Source of the DNA: Ecdyonurus torrentis
Lineage: Eukaryota; Arthropoda; Insecta; Ephemeroptera; Heptageniidae
Direction of reading: 5' to 3'
NCBI GenBank assembly: GCA_949318235.1
Contig: OX439128.1
Span: 42,264,136 to 42,328,135, forward strand
DNA length: 64,000 nucleotides
This document shows, piece by piece, positions 48,257 to 59,317 of this stretch. Made by a program: the position numbers and the translations under genes. The notes below the pieces were generated by a model, which saw only the letters and a list, made by a program, of their open reading frames with translations, made no database searches and was not told where the DNA came from. The number at the start of each line of letters is the position of its first letter. Position 1 is the stretch's first letter.

Positions 48257-49552
48257 ATGGATGATCTTGTTAGCAAACAATCAGATACTCCTGCATGGAT
48301 TGACGCAACTTTCATTGAAAAAGCTGTTAACAACGAGTTTACTGTAAATTCTCTTAATATTGAAGATGCTGTAGCTGCCGGTGAAAATTTTGCTACTGTT
48401 GTATATCGAGCACACGTTGATTCCTCAATAGGTCCCGTCTCTCTTATCTTAAAATGTATGCCTCAATCTGAATTTCGAGCAAAATTTCTTCGTGATGGTA
48501 AACTAATGGAGCGAGAAGTGCGTATGTTTAAAATAACTCTTCCTTTGCTCAGAGGCTCATTATTAAAACCAAATTATCCTCACTGTTATCATGTAATGCA
48601 AGATGGTAATCGTGATACAATCGTATTACGTGACATGCGACCACTTGGCTATCAAACACGTCAACGACAAATTGGACTTGACGCTGCACATTGTCGTCTC
48701 ACCCTCACTGAACTTGCTCATCTTCATGGTTTGTCAGTAGCATTGCGAATTCAGCAGCCTGATGTATTTAAATCAGAAATACTTAGTTATGTTGAACCAA
48801 TGTATGACGAAGAAAATCGTGAGAGAAATTCATTATTTTTCCAATCTTCAATGAAAACTATTGCAAAGGCTATAGAAGACAATTTAGCATTCCGATTTTA
48901 TCCACTGAGCCAAATCATTATGGCTTTATGTGACAATTTATTTGATGATATGAAAAAAATAGTCGTGCTGCCTGAAAATTATAGTAAACTCGAAGGTAAA
49001 GTATTGGTATTAAACCATGGAGATTGCTGGTCCAATAATATGCTCTTCAAATATGAGGAGGGGTCTGATGAGCCAACAGATTGCTGTCTCTTAGACTTTC
49101 AAATAACTCGATGTGGTTCACCAGTACAAGACCTCATGTACTTCTTATACACGAGTACGACTCAAGCCACGAGGCGCAAGCATATGGACGAGTTGCTTCA
49201 ATTCTACCTAGATGAAACACACAAAGTTATAAACCAACGTGGAGTGTTAGATCATGGAACAAATTTCTATAAAGATTTAACAGAGCTAAAAAAAGATATG
49301 AAAAGAAATCAATTATTTGGTTTTGTATTATCATGCTTTGCCATGCCAGTTGTATTTGCAACTTCAGAGCAAACTATGAATCCTGATGAAATAATGACGG
49401 AAGAAAATTTTACTTCTGATACTGGATCTATGTTTGAACATTTATACTCAGGATCTTTGTTCTGTCAGCGTATGTCACAATTGTTAGAAGACTTTGATGA
49501 CATGGGATTCTTTACAGATTATAGTAAACTTTTAACTAATAAAGAAGAGTAA
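48257..49552 (+). CDS. EcKinase/CHK-like small-molecule kinase 3 (431 aa)
   Basis: Single coding exon in the EcKinase array. The start is the ATG at 48257 (MDDLVSKQSDTPAWID), two bases after the acceptor AG at 48253-48254; an in-frame TTG 15 bases upstream lies inside the intron and is not used. Motifs: VAAGENFATVVYRA, LILKCMPQSEFR, IVLRDMRPLGYQTRQRQIGL, catalytic LNHGDCWSNN (H254, D256) and LDFQITRCGSP. The usual aromatic after HGD is Cys here, which is conservative outside the catalytic His/Asp/Asn set. It lacks the Pro-rich N-terminal leader of copies 2 and 4 and is the shortest of the five. Poly(A) signal AATAAA at 49585-49590. About 6 kb of repeat-rich DNA separates it from copy 2. The specific substrate cannot be told from sequence. 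Confidence 0.92.
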   Translation: MDDLVSKQSDTPAWIDATFIEKAVNNEFTVNSLNIEDAVAAGENFATVVYRAHVDSSIGPVSLILKCMPQSEFRAKFLRDGKLMEREVRMFKITLPLLRGSLLKPNYPHCYHVMQDGNRDTIVLRDMRPLGYQTRQRQIGLDAAHCRLTLTELAHLHGLSVALRIQQPDVFKSEILSYVEPMYDEENRERNSLFFQSSMKTIAKAIEDNLAFRFYPLSQIIMALCDNLFDDMKKIVVLPENYSKLEGKVLVLNHGDCWSNNMLFKYEEGSDEPTDCCLLDFQITRCGSPVQDLMYFLYTSTTQATRRKHMDELLQFYLDETHKVINQRGVLDHGTNFYKDLTELKKDMKRNQLFGFVLSCFAMPVVFATSEQTMNPDEIMTEENFTSDTGSMFEHLYSGSLFCQRMSQLLEDFDDMGFFTDYSKLLTNKEE

Positions 49553-50538
49553 TTTTATTTCATAATTTGGTGTATATTGTTTTAAATAAACTTTAAAAAT
49601 TTTGACTTTTTTATCATTGTAATATTATTTTTAACACGAATAAAAAACATATGAAGGCATTTGGAGAATCTTTTTATTATTTTTAACACTATATTAAATA
49701 TGAACAAAAATATAGTAATTAAACGAAAACTGATTTCTTGGAATTTAAAAATGTAACACTGAAACTATAATTTGTTTCATAAATATCATAAATAGCTAAG
49801 AAAAGTTTATTATTATAGCTATATTATTATAATATAGTACGTGCTTTATCATGTTATGAAATATAAGAAATGATTTATTACAGTTTCAGATAAAAAAATA
49901 TATATTCTTTTATGATTATGATACTTTGATAAAATATTAAACTTGTATAAAACAATAATATATCTAACCAAATATGAAAATCTATTATAAACATTGGAAA
50001 CTTTCAATTTTTCTCTCTTTTTGTCAATAATATTTTGTTTTAGTTAAGTGAAATTACTTTTTTTTTTCAATTTTTCTATTCAAAACTCTATTAGCATGAT
50101 ATTTTTTAGCATTCTTATCATATAACGTTCTTATCTTTCTATCCTATGATTATTTTATAGATTACAACATGGTAATATACTTTAAAGATCGTGCCTTTTT
50201 TAATCCATGTTACTCTGTGCAGAACCTTTGAGTTTTTCACAATGTAAGTATATTTTTTTTACTTATACTGTTACAAATTAATATAATATCATATTCATTA
50301 TATGGAAACAGAGCTTTAATATCTTAATGAATTACTCAATATAATATGTAGCATTATATTTTTTTAACAATAAAATAATACAGAAAAAAACATATTTATT
50401 TTTTAAGTACAATTGCAATGTTTTATTTTTAATTCTGAGTTCCAATTTTCATAATATTGTTATTGTACAAAAAGTCAAATTTTTAAAAACTAATTTTCAA
50501 TTTATACTTTGTTCTTATCACTCGTGAAAATGCTACAA

Positions 50539-50540
<2 letters not shown>

Positions 50541-50617
<77 letters not shown>
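50541..50617 (+). repeat. (CT)n microsatellite next to the kinase 4 splice acceptor
   Basis: About 38 CT units ending 25 bases before the acceptor TTTCAG that precedes the kinase 4 ATG. Confidence 0.95.
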
Positions 50618-50620
<3 letters not shown>

Positions 50621-50644
50621 ATTTCAAATTAATCATATTTCAGT

Positions 50645-51970
50645 ATGTCTGATGCACCTGCTGCTCAGCCTCCCGTGGCAAAAGAAACGGACTCTGGACC
50701 TCCAAAATGGCTTACTGCAGATTTTTTAGAAACACAACTGAAAAATGAATTTAAAGTAAACTCATTGAAAATTGAAAATGCAGTTGCAGTTGGAGAAAAT
50801 TATGCTACACTTGTATATCGTGCATCCGCTAATACTACATTAGGGCCAATACCTTTCATTGTAAAATGTGTGCCTGAAAATGAGTTTCGCAAAAAAATGA
50901 TTGAAGATTCAGGATTTATGATAAGGGAGATACGCATGTACACAAAAACGTTACCACTACTTGGTGGTACTTCACTTAGTCCTAACTATCCTTACTGTAA
51001 TTACTCCCAAGAAGGACCAGAGAATCAGACTGTGATTCTGAGAGATATGAGTCCTTTTGGATACCGCACGAGTCCCCGTCACGACGGTCTTGATTTTAAT
51101 CATTGTCGACTTGCTATAACAGAGCTTGCCCACTTACATGGCCTCTCTGCAGCTTTACGTATTCAGAAGCCTGAAGTCTTTAAAAAAGAAATTCAGGATT
51201 CGTATGTAGAATTAATGTATAGTGAAGAAAATCGTGAGAAAACTACACAATTCATGAAATCACTCGTTCCAACTATTTCTGAAGCAGTTAGGAACAATTT
51301 TCCCTTCCGATTTAGAAGTATTAGTAATTTAATTGATGGAATGGTTGATACTGCATTTGATGATCTAAGAGATGCAGTAAATGAAGTGCACTTACCAAAA
51401 AATAAAGATAAAATAGAAGATCGAGTTATTGTATTAAATCATGGCGATTTCTGGTCAAATAATATGCTATTCAAGTATTCGAATGGATCGGATAAACCTG
51501 AAGCGTGTATGATGATTGACTTTCAAGTCGCAAGATGTGCATCTCCAGCACTTGATTTACATTACTTCTTTTACTCAAGTACCACTCAAGCTACAAGACG
51601 TGCTCATATGAATGAACTTCTTCAGTTATACTTAAACGAAGCAAACGCAGCTTTGCGACTTAAGGGAATACATGATGCTGGTAAAAAGTTCTATAAATCC
51701 GTGGCTGAAATTAAGAAGGACATGATCCGTCACTCAGACTTCGGGTTTTTGTTTTCGTGTGTGGTGATGCCATTAGTGATTGCAGACCAGTCTGCAGCGC
51801 CAAATCTTGATGACATGACTGACGATAATTTCATGATTGGAGATGAGAATCCATTCGCAAAAATGTACTCAGGACCGAGGTTCATCAAACGGTTCACTGA
51901 ACTCCTAGAAGATTTTGATGATTTTGGATATTTCAAACAGCGGGCTGAGAAATCAACAACAGAACTTTAG
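50645..51970 (+). CDS. EcKinase/CHK-like small-molecule kinase 4 (441 aa)
   Basis: Single coding exon. The ATG follows the acceptor TTTCAG by one base; the polypyrimidine side of that intron is a long (CT)n microsatellite at 50541-50617. A candidate 5'UTR exon ends at the GTAAGT near 50244. The protein starts MSDAPAAQPPVAKETDSGPPKWL and shares the ETDSGPPKWL block with copy 5, its closest relative here. Motifs: VAVGENYATLVYRA, IVKCVPENEFR, VILRDMSPFGYRTSPRHDGL, catalytic LNHGDFWSNN (H266, D268), IDFQVARCASPALDLHYFF, and tail LLEDFDDFGYF. Poly(A) signal at 52022-52027. Apparently intact; a cytosolic small-molecule kinase by family, substrate unknown. Confidence 0.93.
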   Translation: MSDAPAAQPPVAKETDSGPPKWLTADFLETQLKNEFKVNSLKIENAVAVGENYATLVYRASANTTLGPIPFIVKCVPENEFRKKMIEDSGFMIREIRMYTKTLPLLGGTSLSPNYPYCNYSQEGPENQTVILRDMSPFGYRTSPRHDGLDFNHCRLAITELAHLHGLSAALRIQKPEVFKKEIQDSYVELMYSEENREKTTQFMKSLVPTISEAVRNNFPFRFRSISNLIDGMVDTAFDDLRDAVNEVHLPKNKDKIEDRVIVLNHGDFWSNNMLFKYSNGSDKPEACMMIDFQVARCASPALDLHYFFYSSTTQATRRAHMNELLQLYLNEANAALRLKGIHDAGKKFYKSVAEIKKDMIRHSDFGFLFSCVVMPLVIADQSAAPNLDDMTDDNFMIGDENPFAKMYSGPRFIKRFTELLEDFDDFGYFKQRAEKSTTEL

Positions 51971-52084
51971 AACTGTTACATAAATTAAAGGATTTTTTTT
52001 ATAAATTGTATAAAATTATTAAATAAAATTACAAACGTTGAGTTTAAGTATTCACACTTTTTTTTTTATTTAATAACTATACTT

Positions 52085-52225
52085 GCCTCAAAAAGCCTGA
52101 GTCACCTGCCGTTAGATCTTTTACGGTATCGCCCAGCCGCCTCCCTGTGAAATGCACGCGAGAAATGGGCAATACATTAGTGGTACAACGATAAATCGGC
52201 TGAGGTTTTTTGAGTCGAGTAAATA
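52085..52225 (-). repeat. Dispersed repeat family F9, 3' half
   Basis: The minus strand reads ACTCGACTCAAAAAACCTCA, ACCACTAATGTATTGCCCAT, TTTCACAGGGAGGCGGCTGG and CAGGCTTTTTGAGGCAAG, closely matching 26120-26260. Located just after kinase 4. Confidence 0.7.
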
Positions 52226-52255
52226 TAGTACAATGTACTGTATATTATTATTGTA

Positions 52256-52360
<105 letters not shown>

Positions 52361-52888
52361 TTAATTAACAACAATTAGGCAATGACACCTTTCTTCAATA
52401 ATATCACAATAAATTGATAATTTAACTTTGTTTTTATTTAATATCATTATTATTTTGATTATCGAAAAATATTTATGGCTTAATTTTGAAATATTTTTAT
52501 TAAATGCTGTAAAAATATTACTAAATTTGTTACATGTGGTGTAAATATATAAACTTGACATTTGTTATCAAAATATTACGATAAAACATTTGATAAGACG
52601 CAATATCTACGTATATACAGTTAAATTCTTTTAATATTGTATTTCTTTACACTATATCACTTTAAACTAGCCTAGAATCTAGTTTTAAATAGACTTGTTT
52701 TTTTCTTGGTTTTACCTTTAAATTACCTTTAATTACTACCATTTAAAAGTGTAAGTGTGATTAATTGTAGGATATATTTAAATTTACTACATAAAATTAA
52801 TTATACATCATATATTTATGATGCATAATCGGTTTACGTTATACAATATGTAAGCAATAATTTGCACTTAAACGTTCAAAACATAACC

Positions 52889-52928
<40 letters not shown>

Positions 52929-53141
52929 AACTTAAATTTCAGTTTATATTATATAATATATAAGAAATTTTCATTGATGGTTAGTTGAAAATTTTTATAA
53001 AAACAAATAGGTCAATACAAAAAAATAAAATGATCAATAGGTTAGATAATTAATGAAAACAAAGCAAGCTTATAAAACAATGAAATAAATCAGGTGCTTG
53101 AACTTTTTTTCCCTAACAATTTACTTCTTTTTTATTTCAGA

Positions 53142-54458
53142 ATGTCAGATACGTCATCAGCTCCAGCGCTGGAAACGGATTCAGGACCTCCAAAATGGTT
53201 GAACGCTACTTTTATTGAATCTATAATGAAGAATGAATTCAAAGTAAATTCTCTCAATGTAGAGAACGCAGTTGGTGTTGGAGAAAATTATGCCACTATT
53301 GTGTATCGTGCAACTGCAGACACCTCCTTGGGTCCTGTTTCTTTTATTGCAAAGTGCGTGCCTGAGAGTGAGTTCCGTAAGAAGATGGTAGAAGAGGCAC
53401 AGTTCATGACACGAGAAATTCGTATGTATCAGAAAACCTTACCATTATTCAGTGGGACAGCGTTAAGTCCAAATTACCCTCACTGTCATTACGCACAAGA
53501 AGATTCATCGTGTCAAACTCTAATTTTGCGAGATATGAGACCTGTGGGTTATCGCACTGCTCCTCGTCACGCGGGTCTTGACGTGGATCACTGTCGTCTA
53601 GCGCTCACACAACTCGCGCATCTACATGGTCTCTCCGTAGCACTCCGCATTCAACATCCAGAAACTTTTAAAGCCGAAATAATTGCACATTACGAAGATA
53701 CGATGTATAGGGAAGAAAGTCGCGAAAAAAGTGAACAGTTTGTAAAGTCATTATATCCACATATGGCAGAGTCAGTACGCAATAATTTCCCATTTCGATT
53801 CAGAGAAATAAGTAATGTAATTGAGGGTTTGGTTGACACTTCATTTGATGACCTACAAAAAGACATCCGAGAAGTTTACCTCCCAGAAAATCAAGGCAAA
53901 TTGGAAGATAGAGTAATTGCTCTAAATCATGGTGACTTCTGGTGCAATAATATGCTATTTAAATATTCAGAAGGCAGTGATAAGCCAGAAGAATGCATGA
54001 TGATTGATTTTCAAATCTCTCGTTGTGCATCTCCTGTTCTTGACTTGTTCTACTTCTTATTCTCGAGCTCTACACAGGCTACCAGACGTGCACACATGGA
54101 CGAGCTCCTGCAACTCTACTTAGACGAGGCACTCGCTGCACTCAAACTAAAAGGTATTGCAGATGCTGGCAAGAAATTCTACAAATCAGTTGCAGAAATT
54201 AAAGAAGATATGAAACGTCACATTAACTTCGGATTCATGTTTTCTTGTGTACTCTTACCAATTGTAATTGCTGACCCTTCGGCTGCACCAGATCTTGATG
54301 AGTTGACAGAAGATGACCTCTTGGGTAATGGAGAAAATCCATTTGCAAAAATGTACTCAGGAGCAAGATTTATCAAACGTTTTACAGAACTACTAGAAGA
54401 CTTTGATGATTTAGGCTATTTTGAAATGCGTAAAAAATTAAAAAATCCACCAAAATGA
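53142..54458 (+). CDS. EcKinase/CHK-like small-molecule kinase 5 (438 aa)
   Basis: Last gene of the array. The start chosen is the ATG at 53142 (MSDTSSAPALETDSGPPKWL), one base after the acceptor TTTATTTCAG; a longer in-frame reading from a GTG at 53094 runs back into the intron and is rejected. Motifs: VGVGENYATIVYRA, FIAKCVPESEFRKKM, LILRDMRPVGYRTAPRHAGL, catalytic LNHGDFWCNN (H263, D265), IDFQISRCASPVLDLFYFL, tail LLEDFDDLGYF. Ser to Cys in the catalytic loop (WCNN against WSNN) is the only visible change near the active site. High similarity to copy 4 across the whole length, with the same start context, indicates a recent tandem duplication. The next gene downstream (P450) is convergent. 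Confidence 0.93.
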   Translation: MSDTSSAPALETDSGPPKWLNATFIESIMKNEFKVNSLNVENAVGVGENYATIVYRATADTSLGPVSFIAKCVPESEFRKKMVEEAQFMTREIRMYQKTLPLFSGTALSPNYPHCHYAQEDSSCQTLILRDMRPVGYRTAPRHAGLDVDHCRLALTQLAHLHGLSVALRIQHPETFKAEIIAHYEDTMYREESREKSEQFVKSLYPHMAESVRNNFPFRFREISNVIEGLVDTSFDDLQKDIREVYLPENQGKLEDRVIALNHGDFWCNNMLFKYSEGSDKPEECMMIDFQISRCASPVLDLFYFLFSSSTQATRRAHMDELLQLYLDEALAALKLKGIADAGKKFYKSVAEIKEDMKRHINFGFMFSCVLLPIVIADPSAAPDLDELTEDDLLGNGENPFAKMYSGARFIKRFTELLEDFDDLGYFEMRKKLKNPPK

Positions 54459-54713
54459 TTGTTTAATCCTGCAAAAAAAACAAACAAAAAAAAAATCCTC
54501 ATAATTACAGGAAAAAATTATACAGTACACATAATAATAACTTCCTTACAACACAGCTGGAGAGAAAATTTGTATGGTATGCTATATTATTTTACGTTTT
54601 CTATTGGAGACCTAGATTTTGTGACGTCATGAATTCTAAAAGTTGCCAATGTATAATATACTTTTAAATTTTTTAAACGCAGGTTGTGAGAGTAAGAAAG
54701 AGGTGTATGCAAC

Positions 54714-54966
54714 CTAAAAATTGATGCATTATGTTATAGTTACGAATACTAACTTATTTAAGATAATATTTTTAAAGTTATTATGAGTAGCTAAAATAAT
54801 GCATTTTAGCAAGTTATTAAATATAGCAAATATATAAAGAATTATATAAAGAATATATAAATATTAAATTTGTTAAAATGCATTATTTTAGCTACCCATA
54901 ATAACTTAAAAGTGTATATCTTAAATAAGTTAGGATTCGTAACTAAAGTAATGCATCAATTTTTAG
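54714..54966. mobile_element. Foldback MITE, family F5
   Basis: Arms of about 100 bp (CTAAAAATTGATGCATTA, AACTTATTTAAGATA, AGCTAAAATAATGCATTTTA) inverted around an AT-rich loop. Single copy in the window, downstream of kinase 5. Confidence 0.8.
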
Positions 54967-55354
54967 AGTGTGTATAATGGTCCCATCTCATGATTTATCC
55001 ATTGGTTCTGAATACAGGGATACATATGGGATTTCTACATTTTTGCAAATTTTTTAACAGTGTGATATAATAAAGAGTATAATTGGGAGAAAAACAAATT
55101 CAATTCACTTTTAATAGGTTTTGGTTTCTTTATTAATGTTTATTAAAAAAAAACATTGAATGTTTAAAAAAAATTATTACTAACATAATAGTATTATGAT
55201 AATACTGCTAAATTGCTGATTATTATTAATATTAGCTTAATTATGTAGCATTTAATTAATTTTATGCATTTATTATTTTTGTTGTGCATGTTTATATTAG
55301 ATTGACTGTATTATAATAGTTTATAAAAAATAAAAATATATAAATAAAAGATAA

Positions 55355-56714
55355 TTAGTTTAATTTAAGAGATGGATCACTCCGTGGTTTGACTGATAAC
55401 CAAAAGTCTCCCTCAGGAGCGATGAGTGGTGATTTGGGTGACAGGCGTATTGGCAGACAGGTGCGTGCGCAGACCTCCAGTTTGCAGGCAGCCAGAACGT
55501 GAGCAAGACAAAGTTTTACCTCTAGTATAGAGAAGCGCATTCCTGCGGTAATTCATGAAAAAATTAATTTTAGTGAATTCTCTATCAATCTTTTTCTCTT
55601 AAAATTTTTATATTATATTTTTAGTTGTTTTAATAATAGTTTTTTTATATAAAATTTAAACTTGAGATGGAAAAAATAATTAACATTTCAATTTTAAAGC
55701 ATTGATGTATAAGTATTGTAAGTGAATAATAAGTTATAATATTATATCTATCATTATAGTTTAACTTTTTATTATCAAAAATATTTACCAATGCAGTTTC
55801 TGGGACCAGCACCAAACGGGATGTACGTTAATGGTTTAATTTTTGGTTTGTTTTCTTCACTAAATCTTTCCGGGTCAAATTTTTCCGGGTCAGGAAAGTA
55901 TTTAGGGTCATGGTGAAGTGCATATATTGGAATACTAATTATTGTTCCTGGTTCTAATGATAAACCAATTTCAGGTATCTCAAAATGTTTGGTACAAACT
56001 CGATCAGTCATTGGAATACCAGGGTACATACGTAAAATCTCTGCAAAATAATAAATATCATTAATAAATTACATATATATATATTTTTTTTAAATAATAA
56101 TCATTACCATTAAAATTTGAGACTAAAACTTCATTTAAAATAAATAAATAAATAAATATTGTTTTTCTTTTAAGAATGGTATATGTGACCCATGCGTTGA
56201 AATTTAAGAAAAATTGTCGCTAGAAATAATAATAATAATAAATTGATTTTTATTAAGAGGCCAAAAAAGGTACATACCCACTTATATGGTCCTCTAACTT
56301 TTAATTTAACAATAATCACATGACAGAGTGTTTCATAATTTTAGTTTTATACAGTACACATATAATTATAAGTTTTCAATAAAATACTATATTCAAAATA
56401 TTCATCAACCTTACAGATATTCACTGAATAGAATAGAAGGTACAGACATTTATCACAAACATTTTATCATATTTAGAGATTAATGAAACACTATACAGAT
56501 ACAGAATAAAGTATAAATATAGTAATATTTAGACTCTACTAGAGATCAAACTTACATAGTCTGATAATGGCATATGTTCTTATAACCTATTCCTGTGTAA
56601 TTTCTCCTGCTTTCCTTACTTTGCACTTTTACTTTATTATTTATATATTTATCCACTTTGACCTACAATTTGATGGTGATTTAACATAATATACCGAGAA
56701 AAAATATCGTGTTA

Positions 56715-56758
<44 letters not shown>

Positions 56759-57170
56759 AGACAACCATTTCCATGTACTTGAGGTCTTGCAAGACTTCAT
56801 AGCTGATTTCTCCATTAGAAATTTGAAGTACAGAATCCAGTTCATCCACCAGTCTCTGTTGAATCTCTGGATGAGCGGCGATTTCAAGCGCACAAAAACT
56901 GAGAGTTGTCGTCACAGATTCAAAACCAGCCAGGAAAAACGTAACAGCTTGAGCAACGATATCCATATCTGAGAATACTGGAATATAAGTAAGTAATATT
57001 AATAACACATTTATTTCATTTCTGTTGACCTATAATTTGATAAAATACAGGACATCAGTTTATCGAGCTAATATGTAGTACACTAAAAATTTATATTATA
57101 TTTATTTTACATACATATTTAATTTTATACCTATTTTAAATTAAAAAAAAGCTCAAGCATACCAAAAAAG

Positions 57171-57247
<77 letters not shown>

Positions 57248-59093
57248 GAGAGGCCGATTCTTTTATTATATTTTTATTATTTAGACACCCAAAGAAAAAT
57301 TCTAACCATTAATTGCAATCAATGTTAAACCTTACATTTTTTTTTAATTAATAGTTATTAACTTATCATTTAATTGTTTATTAATTCTTCTCCTACATTT
57401 CGTAAATTGCAACCATAATTTAAGAACTGTTTAACTATAATTATGAGCTCACTACAGCTTGTATAGTTAAGTTGTTTTTGTTTCGTTGCAACACTATAAA
57501 TAACTACAGAATACAGATTACATTTATAAAATGTCAATAAAAATTATTTAAATTAAAAAAAAAAAAAAAATGCTTGGGCGGTATACTGTACTTTTTTTTT
57601 TAAACCAAGGCATCTTAAAGAAGACAGACACTTCACAAGAATTTTGTTTGTATTTGGTAGTCCATAAAATCGTTAAATAAAATAGAATAGAAATTAAAGT
57701 TTCAGTTTTTTTCAGATGCCTTATATGGTTAAACCCGAGATGTCTGTATTTAGTTATTATTGTACTTACTATAAGTTGCATCTTCAGAGTTTGATTGCCT
57801 CTTTCTTGCATCCATCAACAATTGAATCATGTCAGGTCTAGTCTGGAATAATAATATAAAAATTTTAAAAAAAAATCTCAATTTTGAATTTATAAATAAT
57901 CAATAATCATACCTTATTTCGTTCTTCTCTGTATTTTATACTTCCTAAAATTATGTTAAAAAAATATTCTTTCATTTTTTTGGGTATTAAAGGTACTTTT
58001 AATATTCCCATCATTCTTGGTGATATTATATATCCAGCTAAAACAATTCCTCGAGTTCCTGATACGTCTAATATTTTACTTGATTGTTTAAAAAATTCAT
58101 CATCAGGGTTGTTGATTGAATCAAAGACAGTGCCATAAGCAGTAGTTGCTATCACATCTGTAGCAAATCTTCGAAATGCTTCTCTTATGTTGATTTCTGG
58201 GTTTGGTAAATTGGTTAAGTAACAAGAAAATTTTCGCCCAGTATCTGACATAAGCTCAGTCATAGCTCGCAGTTTACTGCCAGTAAATGCAGGACTTAGT
58301 GCATGTCGCATAGGTCTCCATTCTTCACCACCAAGAACCAGGAGAGATCTCGCAAGTAATTCATCTGACCTGAGGAAATATAAATAATAATAAGGAAGGA
58401 AAAAATAGGGGTGCTGTTATTGCATATTCTGAAACAGTTCATCGCCTTTAATCAATTAATGATCGATTTTTAAATAACTCATCAATCGATTCTAGGTGAT
58501 TCCATCTTTCAGACTTTAATAAGAAAATCTTGGTGTACTTCAATAGTATATACACTTTATAATTATATCTGCATTGTGATGAAATTTTACTAATTGTAAG
58601 TATAGAATCATTATTATCAAAATAAAGAGCAAATTTTTAATCAAATAAACAAATTAAAATAATTTATAAGAAAGCTCTAAGGAAAAAGTATAATTTATTA
58701 ATTTTATGAAAAACTTTATACTTTATACAATTTTACTTACTTTTCTGTAGCAAGAGGTCGTCTGTCCATAAAGTAATCGAAATACTTGACTGTAATATCT
58801 TGAATTATTTTAGGATCTGTCACCATCAATATAGGAATTAAAAGCTGATAAACTCCACTAAATTTTTCTCCTTTCTTGTTTATTTCATTGTAAATATCCT
58901 TGTAAAAATAGAATTTAATATTACAAATACGTACACACACATCCACATTTCTTTCTAGTAGACAATTTTAGCTGTTTTTCATATATCAATAATATTTTTA
59001 ATTTTTGTCATACCAATAATACAACTAAAAAATTTATATAGATGAACTCAAATATAATATTATTCATAAAAAGCAATTTGGTAAAAATTAAGC

Positions 59094-59126
<33 letters not shown>

Positions 59127-59317
59127 TTTTCTACCTGTATTATGTAAGGAAGAGCCCGTTTTCGTAATAATAACTTTCCAAAGTTTCCGATTAAAAACAT
59201 GGGCTGAATACTTGGGACTCCACGCCTCTGCCAGAACGACTGGATCCATCGAATATATGCAACCAGACCGACCAACGCTGCAATAGTTAAAACAACTAGC
59301 ATCGCTAGAAGATCCAT
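55355..59317 (-). CDS. Cytochrome P450, CYP3 clan (CYP9-like), complete, 7 exons, 510 aa
   Basis: Microsomal haem-thiolate monooxygenase. Coding exons on the minus strand: 59135-59317, 58741-58898, 57913-58369, 57770-57842, 56756-56977, 55789-56040, 55355-55542; phases agree and total 1533 nt. Residues 1-24 (MDLLAMLVVLTIAALVGLVA) form the ER signal anchor, followed by a basic and Pro/Gly hinge. Helix C: EEWRPMRHALSPAFT. Helix I: LAGFESVTT (about 307-313), with Ser at the usual first Thr. Helix K: EILR, E365 and R368. PERF-like: FDPERF. Haem loop: FGAGPRNCIG with Cys447. An intron splits the Gly after this Cys. The donor after exon 5 is embedded in a GA/CT microsatellite. Clan assignment is by motif style, and family naming is uncertain. 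Likely roles are hormone or xenobiotic oxidation. AATAAA candidate at 55269-55274, minus strand. Confidence 0.9.
56720..56754 (+). repeat. (GA)n microsatellite abutting a P450 splice donor
   Basis: Seventeen GA units on the plus strand; on the gene strand the intron begins GT followed by CTCTCT. Confidence 0.95.
57174..57243 (+). repeat. (GA)n microsatellite in P450 intron 4
   Basis: About 35 GA units. Confidence 0.95.

Noticed and set aside
53094..53141. N-terminal extension of kinase 5 starting from GTG
   Set aside because: It runs through the polypyrimidine tract and the acceptor TTTATTTCAG; copies 2-4 start right after the equivalent acceptor.
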